Positions 26,217 to 35,339 of a stretch of DNA of 64,000 nt are shown here, one piece after another (within the stretch, counting starts at the first letter, position 1; the number at the start of each line of letters is the position of its first letter). This DNA is from Scalindua sp964344685 (GTDB lineage Bacteria > Planctomycetota > Brocadiia > Brocadiales > Scalinduaceae). The stretch is taken from positions 62,001 to 126,000 of the forward strand of contig CAYFOK010000003.1 in NCBI GenBank assembly GCA_964344685.1, given 5' to 3'. The notes beneath the pieces are model-generated. The model was given only the letters and a program-made list of their open reading frames with translations. It made no database searches and was not told where the DNA came from. The translations under genes and the position numbers were made by a program.

Positions 26217-26757
26217 AATATTAAATATTAAAATCAAGAATAAAAAAGATGGTTAAAGTAAACATCTTATCTTGATCTATCCTTAATTATTCTTAAGGTT
26301 ATTAGGTATCATAAGGAAAAGACTTGAAGGAAATGATTCAGTATTTTGAAAACTTTTCATGAGATTGCCGTTTTGTTCCTTTCCCACTTACTGAGAGTAG
26401 ACTGGTCAATACCCAGATGATGGGCCAACTCCTTTAGACTAATGCCAAGTAGTCGGCAGTAGGTAATTATCTCTTCTCCCCGACAGAAAGGGTTGATATG
26501 TCAATGGTACATTTCTCAGGAGCTTAACAATCTTTAGAATGTACCCGAAAGCTGGTTTTGTCAGGCTATTTTCCCAGTTAAAGACGGAGGTCTCACCAAC
26601 ACCAATCTTTTGAGCCACCTCTTTTTGAAAGAGATTGAGGTCAAGGCATTTTTTCTCAGGTGGCTGTCTAATGCCTTAAGTGCTTGAGGGTAAGCACTTG
26701 AAGTGATTTTTGAGCCTTGGGTGCAAAATGTCAAAAAAAAGCAAACGCAACTCTACA
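26217..26757 (-). pseudogene. XRE double-HTH repeat, copy D (degenerate, full length)
   Basis: The whole copy B gene can be followed at nucleotide level (TTTCCCACTTACTGAG, TTTTCCCAGTTA, CTCTTTTTGAAAGAG), but indels and stops destroy the frame. The 3' flank down to about 26217 is shared with copy C. The right end is at CAACGCAACTCT (to about 26757), exactly where comM sequence begins in copies A and B. Here unrelated DNA follows, which defines the true end of the repeat. It lies next to the IS1595 remnant. Confidence 0.82.
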
Positions 26758-26770
26758 AATCCAATTCTCC

Positions 26771-26850
26771 TTGACAAAAAAATGGTCTAAAATATAATTA
26801 CTTAACACTTTATGATATAACGTAATTATAATATACGTCATAAGTGTTTA
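26771..26850 (+). promoter_or_regulatory. Consensus sigma-70-type promoter with palindrome
   Basis: TTGACA at 26771-26776 and TATAAT at 26793-26798 with a 16-base spacer, both matching consensus. Just after, 26804-26848 is an imperfect inverted repeat with outer arms AACACTT/AAGTGTT and inner ACGTA/TACGT. It is a good operator or 5' stem. The next gene starts at 26946, giving an untranslated leader of about 140 bases. Confidence 0.7.
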
Positions 26851-26945
26851 AAAAATCTCAAATTTTCAGTAAGCAATAGGTTATAGTAAGAAAATGTTAT
26901 TTTAAATAAGTATAATTAAAGCAGTATCAGCTGAGAGGTGTACAT

Positions 26946-27386
26946 ATGGAAAAAATAGAAGGTAAAGTCGCCAAAATACTAGACGAATACAGTATAGTAA
27001 TTAATGTCGGTAGAGATAACGGTGTAGTAAATGGGATGGTATTTGCCGTCTTCGTACAGAGTGATGAGGAGGTAAAGGATCCGGACAGTGGCGAAACCCT
27101 AGGCAAACTGGAAAATATCAAAGAACACGTCTTTGTGGCACATGTACAGGACAAATTCTCAACCTGTGTTGCCGGTGAGAAAGAAGTACCGTGCGGAGAA
27201 CATGAATCTCAGGGTGTACAGACACTCAGCGGGGCCATGATGGCTGAATCCATGACAGGAAGCCATGGAAACAATAAGCTCAGTAATGAAAAACTGAATG
27301 TAAATACCTCTCAGATCAGCGGCATTCCACAGTTAGGCCCGATATCAGTCGGCGATATGGTACGTGCAGTTGAGGTAAATGGTTAG
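26946..27386 (+). CDS. FlgT C-terminal-domain-like small protein
   Basis: The 146-residue protein reads EGKVAKILDEYSIVINVGRD and GVVNGMVFAVF, followed by DPDSGETLGKL. This pattern (V.G..V.IN.G...GV..GM.F.V, DP.TGE.LG) is typical of the FlgT C-terminal-type beta domain found in many non-flagellar proteins. The remaining half is low in recognisable features, ending with PISVGDMVRAV. It has no signal peptide. Its location after a consensus promoter and upstream of hisD suggests cotranscription with the histidine genes, but a functional link is not evident. Confidence 0.6.
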   Translation: MEKIEGKVAKILDEYSIVINVGRDNGVVNGMVFAVFVQSDEEVKDPDSGETLGKLENIKEHVFVAHVQDKFSTCVAGEKEVPCGEHESQGVQTLSGAMMAESMTGSHGNNKLSNEKLNVNTSQISGIPQLGPISVGDMVRAVEVNG

Positions 27387-27453
27387 GAACAGAACACGAT
27401 ATATTACTGTTACCTGGCCGGTGTGAAAGGAATAACCTTAGAACAGAGAAAAC

Positions 27454-28797
27454 ATGAAAATATTAAGATCGCAGGAATGTAATATCACGCAGGAAATTGA
27501 AAAACTCAAGCAGGGAATGAGCATATTTGCTGAGACGGTTACCAAAGGAATGGAAGCAAAAACGAAAGAGGTCTTTGGAGAGCCATTATCCCCATCTGAA
27601 AGTGTCAGGCGTGTAATTGATGATGTAATAGAGAAGGGTGATGAAGCCCTGGAATATTATTCAGAAAAGTTTGAAGGTGTAAGCCTGTCTGCAGAAAATA
27701 TTAAAATTAGAACCTCTGAAATTGAAGATGCTTACAAAAAAGTTTCTCCTGAATTAATAAGCGCTATAAAAAATGCAAAGGAAAATATCCGGGAATTTCA
27801 AGAATACATTCGCATACGTGAACCTGAACCCTTTCATTCAAACGGGGCCAGGATAAAAGTAAAATATAATGCCATAGAAAATGTTGGAATTTACGTCCCT
27901 GGAGGTTCAGCATCATATCCTTCTTCAGTATTAATGAATGCCGTACCTGCAAGGGTTGCGGGAGCAAAAAAAATCGTGGTTGTAACACCACCCGGCAGAG
28001 AGGGGGCTATCTCTCCTGAAAGGCTGGTCGCATGCGGAGAGGCAAATGTGGATGAAGTATACATGATTGGAGGAGTACATGCTATAGCAGCACTCACCTT
28101 TGGCACCAAAACCGTCCCCAAAGTAGACAAGATTGTCGGGCCGGGTAATCAATTTGTAACACTTGCCAAGAGGGAAGCATATGGTCACGTCGGTATAGAC
28201 ATGCTGGCAGGACCAAGTGAGGTACTTATAATAGCTGATGAATCTGCTAATCATGCTTTTGTCGCTTCTGATCTTTTGTCGCAGGCAGAACATGCCCCAG
28301 GTATTTCAATACTGGTTACCGACTCTCAGGAGGTTGCAGACGGGGCATTACAGGAAATATCCAGACAAGTCGAAACCTCATCTCGCAGTGACCTGATCAG
28401 GGAATCACTGGATAAATTCGGATTTATCGTCCTTACAAAAGATATAAATGAGGCAGTAGAAATCTCAAACACCCTGGCACCCGAACACTTACTGGTAATT
28501 GTGGAAAACGAAGAGGAGGTTTTATCGGAATTGAAACATGCGGGAGCTATATTTGCCGGGCCATTCACACCGGTAGCTGTCGGCGACTACTTTGCCGGGC
28601 CATCACATGTATTGCCAACCGGAGGAACGGCAAGATTTTTCTCCGGCCTGTCAGTAAATGATTTTCTTAAAAGGAAAAGTATCATATCATATTCAGGGGA
28701 CGTCCTGAAAGCAGCAGCCGATGACATTATTACAATCGCAGAGTCAGAAGGGCTGCAGGCCCATGCTGACTCGGTACGGATAAGGATAGAAGACTGA
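27454..28797 (+). CDS. hisD: Histidinol dehydrogenase
   Basis: The 447-residue protein carries family blocks NVGIYVPGGSASYPSSVLM, VDEVYMIGGVHAIAALTFGT and KIVGPGNQFVTLAKRE. It also has MLAGPSEVLIIAD, LSQAEHAP (zinc and catalytic region) and APEHLLVIV. The enzyme oxidises L-histidinol to histidine in two NAD-dependent steps using a zinc site. Length matches the usual 430-450. hisC and hisB follow in the same direction after gaps of 161 and 61 bp, so the three may share a transcript. Confidence 0.97.
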   Translation: MKILRSQECNITQEIEKLKQGMSIFAETVTKGMEAKTKEVFGEPLSPSESVRRVIDDVIEKGDEALEYYSEKFEGVSLSAENIKIRTSEIEDAYKKVSPELISAIKNAKENIREFQEYIRIREPEPFHSNGARIKVKYNAIENVGIYVPGGSASYPSSVLMNAVPARVAGAKKIVVVTPPGREGAISPERLVACGEANVDEVYMIGGVHAIAALTFGTKTVPKVDKIVGPGNQFVTLAKREAYGHVGIDMLAGPSEVLIIADESANHAFVASDLLSQAEHAPGISILVTDSQEVADGALQEISRQVETSSRSDLIRESLDKFGFIVLTKDINEAVEISNTLAPEHLLVIVENEEEVLSELKHAGAIFAGPFTPVAVGDYFAGPSHVLPTGGTARFFSGLSVNDFLKRKSIISYSGDVLKAAADDIITIAESEGLQAHADSVRIRIED

Positions 28798-28958
28798 AGA
28801 GTTACCTGTAACAGGATGTTGTGATTTGCAAGTTACCCTGCCTGATTAAACCAGAAATTTACAATTTAGAAAAAAAAAGAAGATATAAGATGCCGGTTTA
28901 AGTTTTGAAAACGAATATTACAATCTGTGCTTATATGTATCTTATTAATTAATAGAAA

Positions 28959-30023
28959 ATGACATCTAAAAAAAAGACAAGTTATTTCAGGAAAAATGTT
29001 GATAAAATGACCGGGTACGTTCCCGGCGAACAGCCTCAAGACGGCCTGTATATCAAGCTTAATACTAATGAAAACCCATATGCCCCTTCCCCCAAAGTAC
29101 TTTCTGCCTTGAAGGATGAAATAAATGAGAGTTTGCGGCTGTATCCTGACCCGGTCTCTACCGGTGCAAGGGAAAAAGTAGCAGAGGTATTTGGGACAAA
29201 GCCGGAAAGGGTTATGGTTGGCAACGGATCTGACGATCTCTTAACCATTATTACCCGGAGCTTTGTCAGTAAAGACGACAAGGTTGTTTATCCGTATCCG
29301 ACCTATCTCTTATACAAGATACTTTCAGAGATTCAAAATGCTAAAGAGTGCATTATCGATTTCCGTGAAGATTATTCTCTTTCGGATGAGATTCTGGTAG
29401 AAGGTGCTGTCGTCACCTTTATGTGTAACCCCAACTCACCGTCCGGAACAATGATACCTGTAGAAAGAATTTCGGAAATTGCAGGGAAGATAGACGGTAT
29501 AATCGTAGTTGATGAAGCATATGCGGATTTTGCCGAGGATAATTGTATGAGGCTGGTTGATAAACACCCGAATCTCATTGTCCTGCGTACACTTTCCAAA
29601 TCATATTCCCTGGCCGGAATGCGCCTGGGTTTTGCCGTAGCACAGGAAGAACTGATTAAAGGCATGATGAAGGTCAAAGACTCATATAACGTGGACAGGC
29701 TCAGTATGGTATCTGCAGTTGCCGCACTGGAGGATCAGGAAACATTCAGACAAAACGTTTCCCGGATAATAAAAACGCGAAAGTACATGACAGGCTCACT
29801 GAAAAAACTTGGATTTTTTGTGTATCCATCTCAAGCAAACTTTGTTATGATCAAATGCGAAGGCTCCTATGAGGCGAAAGAGATCTATCGGAAACTGAGG
29901 GAGAGAAAAATACTTGTCAGATATATAGATGAGCCGAAGATTGATGACTGTCTGAGAATTACGGTAGGAACAGACAAAGAAATAGACACATTACTGGAAA
30001 AGCTTGCAGAGATAAAAACCTGA
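28959..30023 (+). CDS. hisC: Histidinol-phosphate aminotransferase
   Basis: The 354-residue PLP enzyme shows LNTNENPYAPSPKVL, the MVGNGSDDLL phosphate loop, FMCNPNSPSGT, VVDEAYADFA and the PLP-lysine block LRTLSKSYSLAGMRLGFAV. It transaminates imidazole-acetol phosphate with glutamate. It sits between hisD and hisB. The start ATG at 28959 lacks a strong ribosome binding site, and no better alternative Met exists. Confidence 0.96.
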   Translation: MTSKKKTSYFRKNVDKMTGYVPGEQPQDGLYIKLNTNENPYAPSPKVLSALKDEINESLRLYPDPVSTGAREKVAEVFGTKPERVMVGNGSDDLLTIITRSFVSKDDKVVYPYPTYLLYKILSEIQNAKECIIDFREDYSLSDEILVEGAVVTFMCNPNSPSGTMIPVERISEIAGKIDGIIVVDEAYADFAEDNCMRLVDKHPNLIVLRTLSKSYSLAGMRLGFAVAQEELIKGMMKVKDSYNVDRLSMVSAVAALEDQETFRQNVSRIIKTRKYMTGSLKKLGFFVYPSQANFVMIKCEGSYEAKEIYRKLRERKILVRYIDEPKIDDCLRITVGTDKEIDTLLEKLAEIKT

Positions 30024-30084
30024 CGTTTTGTAAATTATGATCGTTATTATGTGTTTTATTTAATTAACTTTTTGTGGCTGGATT

Positions 30085-30675
30085 ATGGGAAAAAGAACCT
30101 CGAACATAGACAGAAAGACGAATGAAACTAATATCACTCTGTCACTAAATCTGGATGGTGAAGGCAAGCGTTCAGTATCTACAGGTATAGGTTTCTTTGA
30201 CCACATGCTGGACCTGCTTGCAAAGCACGCTTTGTTTGATCTGGAGCTTAAGGCATCCGGCGATACAAATGTAGACTTTCATCATACGGTCGAGGATGTG
30301 GGAATCTGTATGGGACTGGCGCTGAAAGAAGCATTAGGCGATAAGGCGGGAATAGTCCGTTTCTCCAACGTCAGTGTACCAATGCAGGAATCGCTTGCAA
30401 ATGTAGCCCTTGATATCAGCGGACGTTCGGCCCTTGTCTTCAACGCAAAGTTAGATGCAAAGAAGATTGGTGATTTTGACTCCGAATTGATTAAAGAATT
30501 TCTGGAGGCTTTTACCATAAATGCCGGTCTGAACCTTCATGTGGACGTTCCATACGGTGAAAATGCACATCACATTGCGGAAGCAATTTTCAAAGGCGTA
30601 GCAAAGGCCCTTGACAGAGCAACTAAAATCGATGAACGGACTGATGAAGTCCCCTCGACAAAGGGTGTTTTATAA
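30085..30675 (+). CDS. hisB: Imidazoleglycerol-phosphate dehydratase
   Basis: The 196-residue protein matches the monofunctional HisB: GIGFFDHMLDLLAKHALFDL, DVDFHHTVEDVGI-type metal box (VDFHHTVEDVGI), and the C-terminal NAHHIAEAIFKGVAKAL with terminal PSTKGVL. The usual PMDEAL motif reads PMQESL here, an exchange of Asp to Gln next to the conserved Glu. Manganese ligands (His pairs and Glu) look complete. The enzyme makes imidazole-acetol phosphate for HisC. Confidence 0.95.
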   Translation: MGKRTSNIDRKTNETNITLSLNLDGEGKRSVSTGIGFFDHMLDLLAKHALFDLELKASGDTNVDFHHTVEDVGICMGLALKEALGDKAGIVRFSNVSVPMQESLANVALDISGRSALVFNAKLDAKKIGDFDSELIKEFLEAFTINAGLNLHVDVPYGENAHHIAEAIFKGVAKALDRATKIDERTDEVPSTKGVL

Positions 30676-30777
30676 ACATTCCTGCCGCAATTAAGGGTTC
30701 GTTAAAATTACTTCACAATATATAGCGTACCCTTAATACAACCAACAATATAATATCGAAAGGAAATAATTTCAGCA

Positions 30778-31977
30778 ATGTACAACAAGATTGTTTTAAT
30801 TCATAGAAACACAATATCTTTAGCTTTTTACATTATATTCATTTTCTTATTTTCCTCGACACAGACAGTATGGTCAGATAAACATGAAGAGAATATTGCT
30901 CCACAATACTTCGGAGAAAGAGTTGCCCGTACTCCCTGGCCTATGCATCGCCATGACCTGCACCATACAGGACGCAGTCCATACGCGGGGTCTGATACAA
31001 ACGATATAAAATGGACGTTTCAGACCGAAGCGCCAATATCATCTTCCCCAGTGATAGGCATAGATGGCACTATATATTTCGGATCACAAGACAAATATCT
31101 CTACGCCATCAATCCGGACGGTACTCTGAAATGGAAGTTTAAAACAGGGGCAGAAGTGGACTCAACACCGGCAATCGATGTTGACGGAATTATATATTTC
31201 GGTTCCTGGGATGGAAACCTCTATGCACTCTATCCGGACGGCACTCTGAAATGGAAATACGAAACACACGGAGGCATTATCTCATCACCGGCAATCGGAG
31301 ATGACGGCTCTCTCTATTTCGGGTGCTGGGACGACAGGATACACTCCGTTGATTCGGAAGGCAAGCGCAGGTGGGAGTACAAGACAGCGGATCACATATG
31401 GTCATCACCTGCTATCGGAGACGATAATATGATTTATTGCGGGTCAGAGGATTACTATATATTTGCTCTCCGGCCTGATGGCAAGGCGGTGTGGTCATTT
31501 GGCACTCATTATCTACTGGAATCATCACCTTCTATCGGAGACGACGGAACAATATACTTCGGCTCTGAAGATGCATACCTCTTCGCGCTTAACCCTGACG
31601 GCCATCTTAAATGGCAATTTAAAACTGAGTATGATATTGATTCATCCACTGCCCTGGCACTTGACGGGACGATTTATATAGGTTCCGGAGATGGGCGTCT
31701 CTATGCTATAAATTCTGACGGTACTCTTAAATGGACATTTGAAACAAAATATTCAATAATGTCTTCACCGGCCATAGATGCCAATGGCGTTATTTACGTA
31801 GGGTCACGTGACAAGAAATTCTATGCCATAAACCCAAACGGAACCATGAAGTGGTTTATTGAAACAGGCGGTGCCATTGAATCATCCGCAGCGATAGATA
31901 AAGACGGAACTATTTATATACCGTCAACAGACGGCAAACTCTATGCTATCGGGAAAAAGATGGAGATCTATCCGTAA
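30778..31977 (+). CDS. Exported PQQ-type beta-propeller protein
   Basis: A signal peptide (SLAFYIIFIFLFSSTQTVWS) is followed by about eight repeats of 40 residues, each with SSPAIGDDGTIYFGS, LYAINPDGTLKW and similar words. This is the blade pattern of PQQ-like (YVTN/BamB-type) propellers. No cofactor residues or catalytic motif can be recognised, so it is probably a binding or scaffold protein in the periplasm. Several blades share near-identical DNA, which points to expansion by internal duplication. It is not obviously linked to the his genes upstream or to the restriction genes downstream. Confidence 0.85.
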   Translation: MYNKIVLIHRNTISLAFYIIFIFLFSSTQTVWSDKHEENIAPQYFGERVARTPWPMHRHDLHHTGRSPYAGSDTNDIKWTFQTEAPISSSPVIGIDGTIYFGSQDKYLYAINPDGTLKWKFKTGAEVDSTPAIDVDGIIYFGSWDGNLYALYPDGTLKWKYETHGGIISSPAIGDDGSLYFGCWDDRIHSVDSEGKRRWEYKTADHIWSSPAIGDDNMIYCGSEDYYIFALRPDGKAVWSFGTHYLLESSPSIGDDGTIYFGSEDAYLFALNPDGHLKWQFKTEYDIDSSTALALDGTIYIGSGDGRLYAINSDGTLKWTFETKYSIMSSPAIDANGVIYVGSRDKKFYAINPNGTMKWFIETGGAIESSAAIDKDGTIYIPSTDGKLYAIGKKMEIYP

Positions 31978-32051
31978 TTGTTTTTATAAACCAGTTTAAC
32001 ACTCTCTTTATTATCAGGATTATAGAAATATCTGAAAAGCCGGTTGTTTCC

Positions 32052-32780
32052 ATGTCTAAAGTCATTGACAATTTAGACCAGCAGGTATCTGCGGCAGTAG
32101 CTCATTACTGGGATACCCGGATTGCACAAGGGGAAAGACAGAAGAGTAAGGGAAGCCCTGATGCGGGCCTGAGAAGTGCTGTAACCGGCGGGGCACAAAT
32201 GGATGAATTCATAAACCTTGTTGCAGATATAATCCTGGATACCGGTATTGAAAGTAAGTATGTTTATCAAAAGAAATCTTTAGAGTTGCCGGGATTCTTT
32301 CGGCCAACCAAGGAGTGGGATTTACTTGTTATCAAAGATGGTCATCTAATCGCAGCAGTAGAGGCTAAATCTCAAGTCGGCCCTTCATTTGGCAACAATT
32401 TTAACAACCGCACAGAAGAAGCCATGGGGACCGCTCTTGACCTGTGGACAGCATTCAGAGAAGGTGCATTTAAAGGAAATACTCAACCATTTCTTGGTTA
32501 TTTTTTTATGCTTGAAGAGTGTGAAGCATCTAGGCGCCCGGTGAAGGTGAAAGAACCCCACTTTAAGGTATTTCCTGAATTTGCAGGTGCTTCATATATG
32601 AAGCGATATGAGTTATTTTGCAAAAGACTTGTTCGTGAACGTCATTATACTGCTGCATCATTTATTACCTCTGACAGTGTTGGCGGAGTTAAAGGTATTT
32701 ATAAAGAGCCGTCAAAGGATCTTGCCTTTTCTAACTTTGCGAAATCTCTCTCTTCTCATGTAAGGATTTTTGCAGAATGA
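32052..32780 (+). CDS. Type II restriction endonuclease, PaeR7I/XhoI family (CTCGAG)
   Basis: The 242-residue protein has the family blocks GAQMDEFINLVADIILDTGI, ELPGFFRPTKEWDLLVI, the PD-ExK-type site region (EWDLLVIKDGHLIAAVEAKS), VGPSFGNNFNNRTEEAMGTA, and FKVFPEFAGASYMKRYE. These closely follow XhoI/PaeR7I as I know them, which cut CTCGAG. The gene ends with an ATGA overlap with the methyltransferase, the expected layout for a type II restriction-modification pair. Specificity is inferred from family, not tested. By eye I find no CTCGAG in the window. Confidence 0.88.
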   Translation: MSKVIDNLDQQVSAAVAHYWDTRIAQGERQKSKGSPDAGLRSAVTGGAQMDEFINLVADIILDTGIESKYVYQKKSLELPGFFRPTKEWDLLVIKDGHLIAAVEAKSQVGPSFGNNFNNRTEEAMGTALDLWTAFREGAFKGNTQPFLGYFFMLEECEASRRPVKVKEPHFKVFPEFAGASYMKRYELFCKRLVRERHYTAASFITSDSVGGVKGIYKEPSKDLAFSNFAKSLSSHVRIFAE

Positions 32781-33700
32781 TCAGCACTAACGAAACAAAT
32801 CAAAGACTGATACATGGAGATTCAAGAGATCTCTCATTCCTGCCGGACGAATCTGTTCATCTCGTAGTAACATCCCCCCCATACTGGAACCTAAAACGTT
32901 ACAATGAAAATTCCGGTCAATTGGGCCATATAGATGATTATGAGACATTTTTAAAAGAGCTGAAAAAAGTATGGAAAGGTGCATTCAGGGTTCTGGTCCC
33001 GGGCGGCAGATTAGTATGTGTCGTGGGCGATGTCTGTGTTTCACGGCGAAAATACGGGCGGCATCTGGTCTTCCCTTTACACGCCGATATTTCTGTAATC
33101 TGCAGGAAACTTGGATTTGATAATCTCAATCCCATCATCTGGCACAAAATATCAAATGCAAACTTTGAGGTGTCAAACGGCACAAAGTTTCTGGGCAAAC
33201 CGTATGAGCCCAATGCTATTATCAAAAATGATATGGAATACATTTTAATGCAGCGGAAACCGGGAGGATATAGACAGCCTTCCACAGAACAGAGAAAGCA
33301 TAGTAAAATCAGTAAAAGTGATTTTAACGATTGGTTTAAGCAGATATGGAACATAACCGGTGCTTCTACAAAGAACCACCCTGCCCCCTTTCCTCTCAAA
33401 TTGGCAACCCGCCTGGTCAGAATGTTTTCCTTTTATAATGATACCGTGCTGGACCCTTTCTGCGGTTCAGGAACAACAATGATTGCAGCCTTAAGAAACG
33501 GCAGAAACAGTATTGGCATAGATATCGACAAAGAGTATTGCCGAATGGCTGCACGCTACATAAAGGCGGAAATTAATAATTCAGCAATCAACACTGAGTT
33601 GATTTTTCAAAAGATGACTAAAGGCAATTCTGGTAAAATGAAGATCAGTGAAGATCAATCTCTATACAAAGTAAGAACAGCGAAAAATGTATTGAAATAG
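32777..33700 (+). CDS. DNA methyltransferase, beta-class (TSPPYW), partner of the restriction enzyme
   Basis: The 307-residue protein starts with motif IV TSPPYWNLKRY (residues about 31-41), and its AdoMet motif I-type block DPFCGSGTTMIAAL lies near the C-terminus, so it is a circularly ordered beta-class enzyme. The S-P-P-Y form is usual for N4-cytosine methyltransferases, though some N6-adenine enzymes share it. It overlaps the endonuclease gene by four bases and is expected to protect CTCGAG. The last 30 residues (KMTKGNSGKMKISEDQSLYK) appear to be an unconserved tail. Confidence 0.9.
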   Translation: MISTNETNQRLIHGDSRDLSFLPDESVHLVVTSPPYWNLKRYNENSGQLGHIDDYETFLKELKKVWKGAFRVLVPGGRLVCVVGDVCVSRRKYGRHLVFPLHADISVICRKLGFDNLNPIIWHKISNANFEVSNGTKFLGKPYEPNAIIKNDMEYILMQRKPGGYRQPSTEQRKHSKISKSDFNDWFKQIWNITGASTKNHPAPFPLKLATRLVRMFSFYNDTVLDPFCGSGTTMIAALRNGRNSIGIDIDKEYCRMAARYIKAEINNSAINTELIFQKMTKGNSGKMKISEDQSLYKVRTAKNVLK

Positions 33701-33727
33701 GTTGCAAAGTAAAAAAAAGGAGAAATT

Positions 33728-34462
33728 ATGCGGAAGAAGGAACTGAGCAAGCATGCAGTGTTTCCATCTACTTACCGGTTAAGGATCATTTTTATATTGA
33801 CTATGGGATTATTGTTTGCCTTTCCGGTATATGCACAGGAAGAGTTATGGAAAGAGCTGAATAGAAAGCTGATTAAATTTTATCAGGAGGATAAATACAC
33901 GGAAGCGATAAGTACAGGCAATGAAGCATTAAAAGTTGCAGAAAAAACATTTGGCCCTGAGCATCCCAGGGTTGCAACATCCCTTAACAATCTGGCCTTA
34001 ATATATAAAGCCCAGGGGAAGCACTCCACTGCAGAAGATTTTTATAAACATGCGTTAACAATTTTAGAGAAATCCCTCGGTGCAGATAACCCCAAAGTAG
34101 GAACGGCCCTGTACAATCTGGCGCAGCTTTATCATAGCCAGGGCAAGTATGCCGAAGCCGAGCATATGTATAAACGGACACTTGAAATAGACGAAAAAAT
34201 ACTCAGTCCGGAGCACCCGGATGTGGCTTTAACACTGGATAATCTGGCTAAACTATATAACGATCAGAAACGGTATGATGAAGCTGAGCCTCTTTATAAA
34301 CGTATGTTGACAATACTGAAAAAAGCCCTTGGGCCAGACCATCAGAATGTTGCATATACCCTGGAGAACCTGGCGGCACTTTATCAGAAAACAGGAAGAA
34401 CTGAAGAGGCTGAAGAATTGTCAGAACAGGCAAAAAAAATTCGCTCAAAAGGGATTAAGTAA
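33728..34462 (+). CDS. Exported tetratricopeptide (kinesin-light-chain type) protein
   Basis: After a signal-like segment (IIFILTMGLLFAFPVYAQ) the protein carries about four 42-residue TPR units, each with NLA.LY..QGKY.EAE..YKR.L.I.EK..GP.HP (for example SLNNLALIYKAQGKHSTAED and ALYNLAQLYHSQGKYAEAEH). These fold as a protein-binding superhelix. An AAAAGGAGAAATT ribosome binding site fixes the start. The 28 bp gap to the methyltransferase suggests the same transcript, but a role in restriction is not implied. Confidence 0.87.
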   Translation: MRKKELSKHAVFPSTYRLRIIFILTMGLLFAFPVYAQEELWKELNRKLIKFYQEDKYTEAISTGNEALKVAEKTFGPEHPRVATSLNNLALIYKAQGKHSTAEDFYKHALTILEKSLGADNPKVGTALYNLAQLYHSQGKYAEAEHMYKRTLEIDEKILSPEHPDVALTLDNLAKLYNDQKRYDEAEPLYKRMLTILKKALGPDHQNVAYTLENLAALYQKTGRTEEAEELSEQAKKIRSKGIK

Positions 34463-34496
34463 TCACACAAAGAATGATAACTGAAAATCATATGTT

Positions 34497-34925
34497 TTAG
34501 TTATCAGTGTTCAAGAAAAAAGACAAAATATCTTTCCATGTAACGATACCATCAATACCACCAGCTTGTGAAATAACCGGAAGGCATGATATGTTATGAA
34601 CCAACATTAATCTGGCCGCATTCTTGATACTATCATCTTTAAATACAGTTACAAGTTCACGACTCATAATACTGTGCGCTTTTACTACCAGGGAATCTGT
34701 GCCGTGAGCCTTTTCACCAAGTTTTCCCAGCCAGGGGCATAATCGTTTTAGAAGGTCACGATCTGAAATCACACCAACAAGCTTTCCACTTTCATGAACC
34801 AGGAGATGGTGAAAACTGGAATTTCCGAAAATCTTACGAATTGTTTCAAGTGTATCATCCAGTTCTACAGTAATCACCTCTCTTGTCATAATAGATGAGA
34901 CAAATACACTCTTTTCTTCATACAT
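34497..34925 (-). CDS. CBS-domain pair protein
   Basis: The 142-residue protein has two CBS domains: VSSIMTREVITVELDDTLET through VGVISDRDLLK, and AHSIMSRELVTVFKDDSIKN through DGIVTWKDIL. CBS pairs bind adenosyl nucleotides and sense energy state. It stands alone, convergent with the TPR gene. GAAAGG lies 11 bases before the ATG. Partner unknown. Confidence 0.9.
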   Translation of the reverse strand: MYEEKSVFVSSIMTREVITVELDDTLETIRKIFGNSSFHHLLVHESGKLVGVISDRDLLKRLCPWLGKLGEKAHGTDSLVVKAHSIMSRELVTVFKDDSIKNAARLMLVHNISCLPVISQAGGIDGIVTWKDILSFFLNTDN

Positions 34926-35339
34926 GGCATCATACCTTTCGTATAGGTTTCTACTATCAAAACAAGATTTTGCCTAATAGTTAACGTTGAAAAGATTTGC
35001 CCTGCATATGATAACAGGTAGATTTAAACTCCCTTTTTTTGCTAAAGACTTATCAATGCCTGTATTTACACTCATAACACTCTTTAAACATACAACATAG
35101 CATAAAAAAATAACAATTTAATTCTTTTGTATTTACTTTGGTAAATAATATTGACAATTTTTAATCCAAACTGTTGAATGAGGGTCGTGTCTGCATAGGA
35201 GGACTCTTAAATTGACATCTTCACCTGTTCCGATGGATCTTTGATGAACAGCGCCCACATTTCACAGTTAGTATGATGTTCCTGTTTTGGAGGCAGGTTG
35301 ATTCAATAATAAACATTAGATAGAAGGAAGGAGAATTAA
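34926..35339 (+). promoter_or_regulatory. metY upstream region with palindrome and promoter-like boxes
   Basis: TATTTAC-TTTG-GTAAATA (35130-35147) is a perfect 7-base inverted repeat. Four bases later TTGACA (35151-35156), a 17-base spacer and TTGAAT (35174-35179) form a reasonable promoter pointing at metY, about 160 bases upstream of its ATG. An operator overlapping the -35 box is typical of repressor or activator control. No SAM riboswitch consensus was recognised in the leader. A GGAAGGAG ribosome binding site precedes the ATG. The rest of this 414 bp gap holds nothing recognisable. Confidence 0.5.

Noticed and set aside
35156..35339. SAM or other known riboswitch before metY
   Set aside because: The conserved SAM-I and SAM-II words could not be found in the leader.
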